Of a stretch of DNA of 59,333 nucleotides, positions 26,344 through 34,515 are shown in pieces. The position numbers and the translations under genes are program-made. The stretch is from Balneolia bacterium (GTDB taxonomy: Bacteria; Bacteroidota; Rhodothermia; Balneolales; Cyclonatronaceae): contig JAIUMA010000009.1 of assembly GCA_022565795.1 (NCBI GenBank), positions 24,001 through 83,333 on the forward strand, read 5' to 3'. The notes beneath the pieces were generated by a model. The model was not told the DNA's origin and made no database searches. It worked only from the letters and a program-made list of their open reading frames with translations. Position 1 is the first letter of the stretch, and each line of letters opens with the position of its first letter.

Positions 26344-27798
26344 TCAAGCCAGGCGCTCACATTTTTCCATGAGGCTACGGCACTTGTCGTGATCATGAAT
26401 CATGCGTGGAAATTTGGTTTGCGCTTTAACATTCATATGCTCCCGCTGCCACTCTGCGATGGCTTCTTTGGTTAGCTCATAGAAATGCGGCATATCGATA
26501 GCGTTACCGTTTCGGCGAATCATGTAGCTGCGGTTCGTTCTGGCAAGCTCATCATCAATACCCTTGGCAAACTGCTTCATATCGGCAGGCTTCTCGGCCC
26601 ACTGCACGAACCAAACGTGGTGCGGACTGTCCTTCTCCGAGTTATGGACTACACCAACGGTGCAGCTGGAAAAAACGCCGCCCAGTTCGCTTGTTACTTT
26701 CTGCATCGCTTCCTGAACGTGCAGAGCCTCGATAGTTTCGCCATAATTGTCGAGCACGTCGCTTGCCCGTCCTGCAACGCGTATTCTGGGTGTGTTCATA
26801 TCGGTGAAAATTACCACATCATTCAGAAGGTAGCGCCATAAGCCGGAGTTTGAGGTTACGACCATGCCGTAGGGTTTGCCTTTCTCAACGTCCCAGGTGG
26901 GAATGGTTGGCTGCTTGGCAAGCTCTTCCCGGTTCTGTGAAGGGTTTGGTATCCACTCGTAGAAAACGTTGTTGTCGACAACCAGCTTCATATCGTCGCG
27001 GTGCTGATCGGTATTAAAGGCAAAATAACCTTCCGAAGCGCCGTAGTTTTCAATGAAGTGCAGACCCATGCCGTCGGAGAGCTTTAACAGATGCTTTTTG
27101 TATGAAGGAAGCGGCTCCCCACCTGAAACAAGTACGCGCAAATTGGGCCAGATGTCGCCGACATTGCTTTTGCCGGTATACTCAAGACAGAGCTGGAAAT
27201 AACGAAGCATAACTGAAGGCAGTGCGGTAATAACGCGGATATCTGACTTCACTCCTTTTTCAACGGCGATTTCCAGCTTGTCCTTAAAGTTCATCCAAAC
27301 GGATTCGGAAGGTGGAATGACCTGAGCCTTGGACAGAATAGGAGGCGCCATTAGAGCAAGGTGACCGCTGATTTCTCCAAAAATCACGCCGGGATAGTCA
27401 GGGTCTTTTTCAATTGTTCCCGGGAGACTGAGCTGTTTGCCCATCAGCTTGAAGATGTTGGGATTCTTACTGAGGTAGGAAAGCGCAACGCGGCGAAGAA
27501 AAAGCTTATCACTTCGTTCTCGGTCGGCGTTGATCTGAATGTCTTTTGGTTTGCCGGTTGTCCCCGCGGATATGGCGAATTTGTGGGCGCTTCCCGGCCA
27601 GGTCAGATTGGGCACTCCGCGCTTCATGGGCTCACGATACATATCGTAATCCTTAAAAGTAGTGAGAGGTAGCGCCTCTTTGTACTCGTGATAGCTTTTG
27701 ATGAGTTCGAAATTATACCGCTTGCCGAATTCGGTATCGGCAGCATAACGAATGTATTTGTTCAGGATTTTATTCTGTGCATCAATAATAGAACTCAT
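26344..27798 (-). CDS. GH3-family acyl-adenylate-forming enzyme (GH3 auxin-responsive promoter family)
   Basis: 484 residues of the GH3 branch of the ANL adenylating superfamily. The ATP-binding SAGTTGKPKDIQI (an SSGTTxGxxK-type loop), VSGGEPLPSYKK, ENYGASEGYFAF and the C-terminal lobe (RIRVAGRASDVLDNYGETI) are all present. Plant GH3 enzymes couple amino acids to acyl acids such as auxin; bacterial homologues are common in Bacteroidota, with unknown acyl acid and acceptor. No carrier protein or biosynthetic cluster is adjacent. It lies 205 bp downstream of the citrate synthase gene, from which it is separated by a strong terminator. Confidence 0.88.
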   Translation of the reverse strand: MSSIIDAQNKILNKYIRYAADTEFGKRYNFELIKSYHEYKEALPLTTFKDYDMYREPMKRGVPNLTWPGSAHKFAISAGTTGKPKDIQINADRERSDKLFLRRVALSYLSKNPNIFKLMGKQLSLPGTIEKDPDYPGVIFGEISGHLALMAPPILSKAQVIPPSESVWMNFKDKLEIAVEKGVKSDIRVITALPSVMLRYFQLCLEYTGKSNVGDIWPNLRVLVSGGEPLPSYKKHLLKLSDGMGLHFIENYGASEGYFAFNTDQHRDDMKLVVDNNVFYEWIPNPSQNREELAKQPTIPTWDVEKGKPYGMVVTSNSGLWRYLLNDVVIFTDMNTPRIRVAGRASDVLDNYGETIEALHVQEAMQKVTSELGGVFSSCTVGVVHNSEKDSPHHVWFVQWAEKPADMKQFAKGIDDELARTNRSYMIRRNGNAIDMPHFYELTKEAIAEWQREHMNVKAQTKFPRMIHDHDKCRSLMEKCERLA

Positions 27799-27942
27799 GC
27801 GCTTTATTTAGCTAAAAAATTACCCGTTGGGGCGATATTGTTAAAAGTAACAGATGATGCGTAAGCCGGGTTTAAATATCCGAAATCCCCTGCACAATTT
27901 ATAGGGAAATATGATATTGGCGTCATTGGGATTTAAGTACAT

Positions 27943-27975
27943 AAAAAAAGACCGCCTGATACGGGCGGTCTTTTT
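27943..27975 (-). terminator. Terminator after citrate synthase
   Basis: AAAAAGACCGCC pairs with GGCGGTCTTTTT across a 7-nt loop, with T tracts on both strands. It lies about 30 bp beyond the citrate synthase stop codon and separates it from the GH3-family gene downstream on the same strand. Confidence 0.9.
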
Positions 27976-28003
27976 AAATAATTTCCCATAGAGAAGACGG
28001 TGC

Positions 28004-29164
28004 TTATTTACGGTCTTCGATCGGGACGTAGGTAAGGTTTTCGTTTCCGAGATAAAGTACACGCGGACGGATGAGTCTGTTCTTGCTGAGCTGCTCGAGG
28101 TAGTGAGCTGTCCAGCCCGACATACGGGCCATCGCAAAAATTGTAGTGTACAAATCCGGCTGAATTCCCATTGAGTAGTACACGGTTGCAGAGAAGAAGT
28201 CGACATTAGGGTCGATGTTTTTCTCTTCTTTCATCACCTTAACGATGGACTCAGACCATTCGTAAAGGTACTCCATATTCACTTCGGCAGCGAGGTCCTG
28301 AGCCATAGTGCGGAGGAACTTGGCACGCGGATCGTAGGTCTTGTACACACGGTGTCCGAAGCCCATAATTTTTTCCTTGCGCTCGAGTTTGCCTTTGATG
28401 AAAGCCACGATATCGGTGTCTTTATCAAGTTCCTTCAGCATGTTCATTACTGCCGTGTTGGCACCGCCGTGAAGAGGGCCTTTCAGCGATCCGATAGCCC
28501 CGGTTACAGCTGAATGTATATCAGACATGGTCGCGCAAACCGTACGGCAGGTAAAGGTTGATGCATTCATTCCATGCTCGGCATGGGTAATGAGAAGTAC
28601 ATCCATGGTACGCTCGGCGTTTTCACCCGGCTCTTCGCCGTTGAGCATATAGAGGAAATCGTAGGCAATGCTGTTCTTTTTGAGCGGGCTCAGGATTTCC
28701 TTGCCGTTACGTGAACGATCGAAGCCAGCAATGATAGCCGGAAGTTTGGCCGTTAGACGGATAGCTTTGCGAAGGCTGGCTTCCGGTGAAGTATCAGCCG
28801 ATTCCGGATCGTCATCAGCGAGCATTGAGGTGGCAGTGCGAAGCACGGCCATTGGCTCAGAGTCTTTGTTTGCAGACTTCAGATAGTTGAGAACCATCTC
28901 CGGTAGGTCACGCTCGCTTCTGAGCTTTTCATTCAGCTCATCTAGTTCGGCCTTGTTCGGCAGGCGTTCATTCCAAAGCAGGAAGCAAACTTCTTCAAAC
29001 GTGGAATGGCGGGCCAGACTGTCGATGTCGTAACCAGCATAATAAAGTTCACCTTTCGCTCCGTCGATCAAACTTTTTCTTGATGAAAATGCAACAATAC
29101 CTTCAAGTCCCTTGTCAACATATGGGTACTGTGAGTAGTCGATTTCTTTTTCAGTAGTCGTCAT
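28004..29164 (-). CDS. gltA: Citrate synthase
   Basis: 386 residues; condenses oxaloacetate and acetyl-CoA to citrate, the entry step of the TCA cycle. Catalytic residues are visible as LHGGAN (His232), GFGHRVYKTYDPRAK (His271) and the later Asp322 in NVDFFSATVYYSMGI. HAEHGMNASTFTCR is the substrate-side helix. The protein is of the shorter, Gram-positive/archaeal-like type, without the extended N-terminal regulatory region of enterobacterial GltA. Methylcitrate synthase cannot be fully excluded by sequence, but no prp genes are near. The upstream 233-bp spacer should hold its promoter; I see no clear box. Confidence 0.93.
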   Translation of the reverse strand: MTTTEKEIDYSQYPYVDKGLEGIVAFSSRKSLIDGAKGELYYAGYDIDSLARHSTFEEVCFLLWNERLPNKAELDELNEKLRSERDLPEMVLNYLKSANKDSEPMAVLRTATSMLADDDPESADTSPEASLRKAIRLTAKLPAIIAGFDRSRNGKEILSPLKKNSIAYDFLYMLNGEEPGENAERTMDVLLITHAEHGMNASTFTCRTVCATMSDIHSAVTGAIGSLKGPLHGGANTAVMNMLKELDKDTDIVAFIKGKLERKEKIMGFGHRVYKTYDPRAKFLRTMAQDLAAEVNMEYLYEWSESIVKVMKEEKNIDPNVDFFSATVYYSMGIQPDLYTTIFAMARMSGWTAHYLEQLSKNRLIRPRVLYLGNENLTYVPIEDRK

Positions 29165-29397
29165 TCGTTACTCCGTCAATATTTGGATTCTTTGTTTTTT
29201 CTAAAATAATATCAGTTAACTGGCTGAAAATACTATTTTTGGCACAGTCCGTAAGCTCTCTGAATGGCTTGGCCAGCTTGTGGAACAAAAAGCGCTTTTC
29301 GTCGGACTGAAGCCCAAACTATGTTGCAGGTGATTGTGTTCCAGCTGCTTGGGCTGAGAGCGGAAGATACAAAAGTTTAGCCTTTTAATGCTACTTT

Positions 29398-30192
29398 TTA
29401 ACCCAGCTTTACCTTGGCTTCATCCCACAGTTTATCCATCTCTTCTAAAGTGGAATCGCTGGTGCTTTTTCCTTGCAGAGCGAGCTGCTCTTCCACATAA
29501 TTAAAGCGGTCCCGGAACTTGTTATTTGTGGTACGAAGGGCGTTTTCCGAGTCGATTCCTGCGAGTCTGCCAACGTTTACCATCGAGAAAACTACATCAC
29601 CGAATTCCTTCAGTTTCTCTTCTTCGGTGCCGCTCTCAAGAACGTCTTTGAACTCGCCAAGCTCTTCATCAAGCTTTTTCCAGGCTTCAGGCCATGTTTT
29701 CCAGTCGAAGCCAACCGCGCCTGCCTTTTCCTGCATCCGCTGCGCTCTGAGAAGGCCGGGCAGGTTATTAGGTACGCCCTGAAGCACAGATTTTCTTCCC
29801 TTTTCGCGCTGTTTCAGCTTTTCCCAGTTTTGCTTTACAATTTCCGGGTCGCCGGCTTCGGTATCGCCAAACACGTGAGGATGACGGCTGATGAGCTTGT
29901 CCTGTATGGAATAGATCACATCACCCATGTCAAACGATTTGGTTTCATTGGCCATTTCGGCATGGAATACTACGTGAAGCAGAATATCTCCAAGCTCTTT
30001 TTTGAGCTCATCCATGTCGCCGCTGTCAATGGCCTCAATTGCCTCGTAAACTTCTTCGACCATCAGATCGCGGATGGATTCGTGCGTTTGTTTCTTATCC
30101 CACGGGCAGTGGTTCCGCAGGATGTGCATCACCCTTAATAAATCGTCGAATGAAGTGCTTGGTTCTGCGGTGAAGCGTTTTTGATCAGCCAT
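29398..30192 (-). CDS. mazG: Nucleoside triphosphate pyrophosphohydrolase MazG
   Basis: 264 residues, two MazG repeats as in the E. coli-type protein. The first repeat has RNHCPWDKKQTHESI and the metal-binding EEVYEAIEA...KKELGDILLHVVFHA (ExxE-12-28-ExxD pattern); the second is the shorter LDEELGEFKDVL...KEFGDVVFSMVNV. It hydrolyses (d)NTPs to monophosphates and pyrophosphate and can affect ppGpp-linked stress survival in other species. It acts in the same nucleotide house-cleaning area as Maf (33716) and the Nudix enzyme (2391). It follows the 30231 gene by 38 bp on the same strand, so an operon is likely. Confidence 0.93.
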   Translation of the reverse strand: MADQKRFTAEPSTSFDDLLRVMHILRNHCPWDKKQTHESIRDLMVEEVYEAIEAIDSGDMDELKKELGDILLHVVFHAEMANETKSFDMGDVIYSIQDKLISRHPHVFGDTEAGDPEIVKQNWEKLKQREKGRKSVLQGVPNNLPGLLRAQRMQEKAGAVGFDWKTWPEAWKKLDEELGEFKDVLESGTEEEKLKEFGDVVFSMVNVGRLAGIDSENALRTTNNKFRDRFNYVEEQLALQGKSTSDSTLEEMDKLWDEAKVKLG

Positions 30193-30230
30193 GTATGAGT
30201 TAAGAATGAGAGATGAGTTCTGTGATTTGT

Positions 30231-31589
30231 CTATTTCGAATCAGCTTGCTGGATTCCGGTTTGCTGAAGCGCCCATGCGCGGTAGAGCGCGCTTCCGGGT
30301 CCGAAATCATCCGGCCTCATGGTCTTCAGCTCCTGACGCTCGGCAGCAGGGAACAGAATGTTGTTAAGGATAAGTCGATAGCCTGGACTGTTAGGAAACA
30401 AATCCAGGTCGGTGGGTGGATCGCCTACTCTGTGCGTGTAGTCCTCAGGGTCGTGACCGCCATAGAAGGTCCAAAAGCCATCACCAAAATTTCCGTGAAT
30501 ATATTTGGCCTCTTCGCGACCGGAGTTTTTAGCCATAATTACCACATTGCTTTTTACGGTCTCCATGCGAAAAGCGGTAGACTGCCCGTAAAACCCTTTG
30601 ATACTGCTTACATGGTTCTGCGTGAGCATGGTTGGAACCGGATCCCACTTTGCCGAAAACTCGAAAAGGGTGAAGTAATCGAGTGATTCATCCAGCTGAC
30701 CAATGCGAACAGGAACATCGATATTTCCGTGGCGGTACTGGGCGGGGTCGGTTTCGACTTCGAAGTTTTCAAAAGCCAGCGTCTGGCTGAAATCGAGACG
30801 CTCCTGTGCATCAGGGTCCATGGGGTCTCCGTCGAACTGAGTCGGCACAATGTCGACCTCCAGAGCGGCTAGTGCTATGTCGAATGTATCGGTAGCCGAG
30901 CACATGGCAAACATGAACCCGCCGTTGCCAACAAAGTCGCGGATGGTTAACGCCACGGCAGCCTTCATATCGCTAACCTTATCAAAACCGTGACCGGCAG
31001 CCATTTCCTCAAGGTCCCGAACCTGTCGCTGGTACCAGGGCGTGTTGCGGTATGCGGCCCAGAACTTTCCAAACTGTCCGGTAAAATCCTCGTGGTGAAG
31101 GTGAAGCCAGTCGTAGTTTTCAAGCTCCCCGGCCAGAATTTCATCGTTATATATGATGTCGTAAGGGACCTCGGCATAAGTGAGTGCGAGTGTAACGGCA
31201 TCATCCCACGGAAGCGCGTGAGAGGGGGAGTATACGGCAATGGAGGGCGTTTCCTGCAGCGGCACAACGGCCGTGTTTGAAGCCGGGCTTTCGACCTCGG
31301 CCACAATGCTGCTGGCACGGGAATCCGAAATTTGTTCAATGCGGATGTTTCTGAGACGGGCCTCACGAACAATACCGCCCTCCTCACGGGCCATGAAGCT
31401 GCCGCCTCTGTAGTTTAGCAGCCAGCTGGCTTCGTAGCCTTCACCGATGTGATTATAAATTAGACCGTAAGCTTTCAGATGGTTCGTCTGGCTGTCGTCC
31501 ATCGGAATGAGGACATGCTGCGAAAAAGCAGCCGAAATCGAAAGCACAGCAAAAAGCAGAGATAGTATGATAATTCTAAGCGTATTCAT
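30231..31589 (-). CDS. Secreted 'asparagine synthetase B'-like protein with amidotransferase/ThuA-type fold
   Basis: 452 residues with a signal peptide (cleavage after AAFSQ). The start of the mature protein (HVLIPMDDSQTNHLKAYG, then WLLNYRGGSF) matches a Bacteroidota family that databases often call asparagine synthetase B. It shows no AsnB features: no N-terminal Cys2 nucleophile and no PPi-synthetase SGGxDS loop. Instead it has an alpha/beta core with LENYDWLHLHHEDFTG and GGFMFAMCSATDTF (Cys230 at a sharp turn, like the nucleophile elbow of class I amidotransferases or ThuA-like proteins). Late in the chain, GFWTFYGGHDPEDYTH resembles the ThuA His-rich end. Function unknown. The gene lies 16 bp behind the TPR gene. 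Confidence 0.75.
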   Translation of the reverse strand: MNTLRIIILSLLFAVLSISAAFSQHVLIPMDDSQTNHLKAYGLIYNHIGEGYEASWLLNYRGGSFMAREEGGIVREARLRNIRIEQISDSRASSIVAEVESPASNTAVVPLQETPSIAVYSPSHALPWDDAVTLALTYAEVPYDIIYNDEILAGELENYDWLHLHHEDFTGQFGKFWAAYRNTPWYQRQVRDLEEMAAGHGFDKVSDMKAAVALTIRDFVGNGGFMFAMCSATDTFDIALAALEVDIVPTQFDGDPMDPDAQERLDFSQTLAFENFEVETDPAQYRHGNIDVPVRIGQLDESLDYFTLFEFSAKWDPVPTMLTQNHVSSIKGFYGQSTAFRMETVKSNVVIMAKNSGREEAKYIHGNFGDGFWTFYGGHDPEDYTHRVGDPPTDLDLFPNSPGYRLILNNILFPAAERQELKTMRPDDFGPGSALYRAWALQQTGIQQADSK

Positions 31590-31605
31590 GGTAATCTGGA
31601 GGGCT

Positions 31606-33591
31606 TCAGTTTAGCAGGGAAGAAGTTTGTTGAAGGGCGCGAATTCGCTCGCGGGCCGCCGAAGCGTAAAAGCCGCCCGGAAATTCGATAACGAGGTCTT
31701 CATACAGCGAGCCGAGCTGCGCGGTATCCATGTAATCAATCAGGTCGCTTCCCGGCTGCCCGAAAAGACGTTCATGACCAGTTTGCAGCGCGTTCTGCTC
31801 ATTATATCCGGCGATGATCTGCTGAAGGTTTTGCGGAGCCCGAACCGGATTTTCCCCGGACTGTATGATAGCATCCGCTAATCTGGCACGCTCCCATACA
31901 AGTCGCTCGCGCTGAGTGACCTGGTTGCTGGTGGTCAGGTAGGTGTCAAGCAGATGAAAGGCTGCATCCGGGGAGTAGGTGCGCATGATCTGGCTTGCCA
32001 AAAGTATGGCTTCGGAATGAAGTGGAAGAGTTTGGCTGTAGTCGGCAAAGTGCTTCAGCGTTTCCAGAGCTTCGGCGTGCTCACCGGCGCTGTGCTGAAA
32101 TTTGGCTCTGGAAAAAAGAGTTAACTCATGGGTAGTGCTGTCACGAACGATGCCTTCCTGCAGCAGGCTGCGCAAGCGAAGCGCATCGTTGGCATAGTAC
32201 GACGTCGTCTGCCGCTGAAGCGAGCGCATTTGCAGACGCGCATAGTCGAATTCACCGTTCAAAAAGTCGGACAAGCTGAGAAAGTAGCGCGTGCGTTCTG
32301 CCAGTTCGCCGGTTCCAGCAGCTCGGTTTGCCCTGCTGAGCGCGATTCGCGCACGGGCAAAATCATGTTGGGAAATGTAGATTCTGCCGCTCAGGTAGTC
32401 ACGTATAATTTCATCGCGCTCCCCACGCATTCTGTTCTCAAAATGATTAAGCCATTCTGATGCACGGGCGCTGTCTTTTAAATAATCCAGAGAGATCTCG
32501 ACAAGACTTGTGTAGACTTCACCGATTGCACGATACTGCCCGTGCGACTCATGAAGCTCACTTAGTAAATCATAAGCTTGTTCATAAAGCTCGTTCGCCT
32601 GATTGCCGAAATCGAGGTTGTTGTCGAGAAGGTAGCGGGCCTGACGTACATAAAGCTGCGAAAGCTGTCGTCTGGCGTCTACAAAAAGTTCGTGATTCTG
32701 ATTGTCGGCGTACCGTTTGAAGGCATCTTCAGCAAGATCGAACTGGTTGATGTTAGCCAGTCGCAACCCAAGCGAAAACACAGGAAAAGACTCCCCTTCA
32801 AGCCGGTCTTCAAGGCTGTTTGCTGTTGCAAAAGCCCGGCGGTAAAGACTGCGCTCGTTGTATAGCCAAATCAGCATTTCGCGATGGGCAATCCACTGTT
32901 CGCTGCCGGTACGCAGATTTCTGGAAGCTTCTTCAAACTGCATGATGCCTTCATCCTTGAAAAACTCATCATCATTCCGGGCAATTTGCCGCTGGATGGC
33001 GTTTATGAAGCTTGGATTGGTTGTGAGCAGATGGCTGTACTCCCGCATGGTTTCTTCATAATTCCCCGCAGCAGTGAAATTCTGGGCGATATCAAATCCA
33101 AACATCTGATCGTTCTGCATCACACGGCGCGCGTCTCTGTACAAAAATGCAGCACGCTCGTGCTCACGCCGGTTAACCATCGATTCTGCAACGAGCCTGT
33201 AAACCTGCACGTTCTGGCTGTTTCTTTCAACCAGTGATTCCCACCATGCGTAGGCCTGATCTCGCTGACCCGCCATGTGATAAATCTCACCGACCCGCAC
33301 GGAGAGGTTGGGATAACCTGGATTTCTGTCGGTAAAATCACGAAGCAGGGTTATGGCTTCATCATATTTACGAAGCTGTACCAAAGCAGTAGCTTTACGG
33401 TCGATTACGGGAATATTTGCGGGATCGCGTTGAAGCAGTACTCTGTATATTTCGAGCGCTTCTTCTACCTCTCCCTGCTGCATGAGCCGGTTTGCCTGCT
33501 GGAAGGAGCCGCTTTGGGCAGTTGCGGTTTCAAAGCCAATTAGCAGGAAAATTGAAAATACGACGGAAGAGAAAAGGAAGCGGTTTATCAT
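31606..33591 (-). CDS. Large secreted TPR protein
   Basis: About 661 residues from the preferred ATG at 33591, where MINRFLFSSVVFSIFLLIG gives a good signal peptide ending near TATAQS. The frame is open to 33657, but those 22 residues (MHHKEQSIPF...) would bury the signal. The mature protein is a chain of tetratricopeptide and TPR-like repeats (QQGEVEEALEIYRVLLQRDP, YDEAITLLRDFTDRNPGYP, FDLAEDAFKRYADNQN). It probably acts as an envelope scaffold. It is first in a likely operon with the asparagine synthetase B-like gene (16 bp) and mazG. No catalytic motif is seen. Confidence 0.82.
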   Translation of the reverse strand: MINRFLFSSVVFSIFLLIGFETATAQSGSFQQANRLMQQGEVEEALEIYRVLLQRDPANIPVIDRKATALVQLRKYDEAITLLRDFTDRNPGYPNLSVRVGEIYHMAGQRDQAYAWWESLVERNSQNVQVYRLVAESMVNRREHERAAFLYRDARRVMQNDQMFGFDIAQNFTAAGNYEETMREYSHLLTTNPSFINAIQRQIARNDDEFFKDEGIMQFEEASRNLRTGSEQWIAHREMLIWLYNERSLYRRAFATANSLEDRLEGESFPVFSLGLRLANINQFDLAEDAFKRYADNQNHELFVDARRQLSQLYVRQARYLLDNNLDFGNQANELYEQAYDLLSELHESHGQYRAIGEVYTSLVEISLDYLKDSARASEWLNHFENRMRGERDEIIRDYLSGRIYISQHDFARARIALSRANRAAGTGELAERTRYFLSLSDFLNGEFDYARLQMRSLQRQTTSYYANDALRLRSLLQEGIVRDSTTHELTLFSRAKFQHSAGEHAEALETLKHFADYSQTLPLHSEAILLASQIMRTYSPDAAFHLLDTYLTTSNQVTQRERLVWERARLADAIIQSGENPVRAPQNLQQIIAGYNEQNALQTGHERLFGQPGSDLIDYMDTAQLGSLYEDLVIEFPGGFYASAARERIRALQQTSSLLN

Positions 33592-33715
33592 GGAAAAGGA
33601 AAAGTAGCGGTTGCAGGTATTCATACTGAACGGTATCGACTGTTCTTTATGATGCAATTCAGATGTAGCTATTTGTTAACTTTTGGTAAACGGTTTTGGT
33701 TCAGCTCGGTTCGAT

Positions 33716-34315
33716 TTACGGTTTTTGAAAGCCTGATGGCAGATAATCCGGAGCGAAGGACTTTAGCTCTGTGTAGAATCTGTGCAGCGGAAAACCAACC
33801 ACGTTATAATAGTCGCCCTCAATTTTCTGTACAAAGAGTGCACCCAAATCATCCTGAATACCGTAAGCTCCGGCTTTGTCCATTGGTGAGCCCGTTGCAA
33901 TATAACGGTTGATTTCGTCGTCACTCAGCTCTGCAAAGGTAACACCGGTTGACTCAAAGAAGGTTTTAGAATCCGACCCCCTGTGTATAAGGCAAACTGC
34001 GCTGATGACAGTGTGCCTGCGGCCGCTTAGCTTGCGAAGGATGTCGAAAGCTTCCTCTTTGCTCAGGGGTTTCCCAAGAATGATGTCATCCAAAAGAACA
34101 ATGGTATCGGAACCAATAACCAGACTATTTTGATTTCTCTCTGCGACATTAGCAGCCTTCATCTTAGCCAGATGCATTGCGTAATCGGCCGGAGCTTCTC
34201 CGTTTGGCAAGGGTTCATCTACGGATGAGGGAATAATGCTCAGATTCGGGTAGAGCATACCTAAAAGCTGCTTTCTGCGAGGACTTGCTGATGCCAGAAT
34301 GATTGAGTTTTTCAA
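33716..34315 (-). CDS. maf: Maf-family nucleotide pyrophosphatase
   Basis: 199 residues. The family signature SASPRRKQLL near the N-terminus, VIGSDTIVLLDDIILGKP in the middle and AGAYGIQDDLGALFVQKIEGDYYNVVGFPL near the end are intact. Maf proteins hydrolyse dTTP, UTP and modified nucleotides, limiting misincorporation, and some affect septum formation. The IQDDLGA and GDYYNVVGFPL features fit the dTTP/UTP (YhdE-like) subgroup. It lies 58 bp upstream of the TPR gene on the same strand and is divergent from the secreted nuclease-like gene. Confidence 0.93.
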   Translation of the reverse strand: MKNSIILASASPRRKQLLGMLYPNLSIIPSSVDEPLPNGEAPADYAMHLAKMKAANVAERNQNSLVIGSDTIVLLDDIILGKPLSKEEAFDILRKLSGRRHTVISAVCLIHRGSDSKTFFESTGVTFAELSDDEINRYIATGSPMDKAGAYGIQDDLGALFVQKIEGDYYNVVGFPLHRFYTELKSFAPDYLPSGFQKP

Positions 34316-34363
34316 AAGCTACAATTATGTTTTTTGTGACAAGGAAGAAGACGATCAATTATA

Positions 34364-34371
34364 TAGTTTTG
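34364..34371 (+). promoter_or_regulatory. TAnnTTTG -7-like box upstream of the secreted nuclease-like gene
   Basis: TAGTTTTG fits the Bacteroidetes -7 box and lies about 145 bp before the preferred ATG at 34516 in the divergent maf spacer. Sequence match only. Confidence 0.3.
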
Positions 34372-34515
34372 CAAAGTCTTCTTAGGCAATAGAACGCGTT
34401 AAGGTACGTAATCGGTTACTCTTATGCGAAAGCTGCACAGGTTTTCGGAAATCGGGTGCAATGCAAAAGGCGGTTGTCTTATCTTACCGACTCTAATTTT
34501 AATGAAATTCGACTT

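Noticed and set aside
29165-29397. Possible small RNA with an AGCCCAA/TTGGGCT stem upstream of citrate synthase
   Set aside because: Only a 7-bp stem with a long loop and no promoter or terminator; more likely the plain 5' spacer of the citrate synthase gene.
29473-30138. 221-codon plus-strand frame across mazG
   Set aside because: Shadow of mazG on the opposite strand; MazG motifs fix the coding strand.
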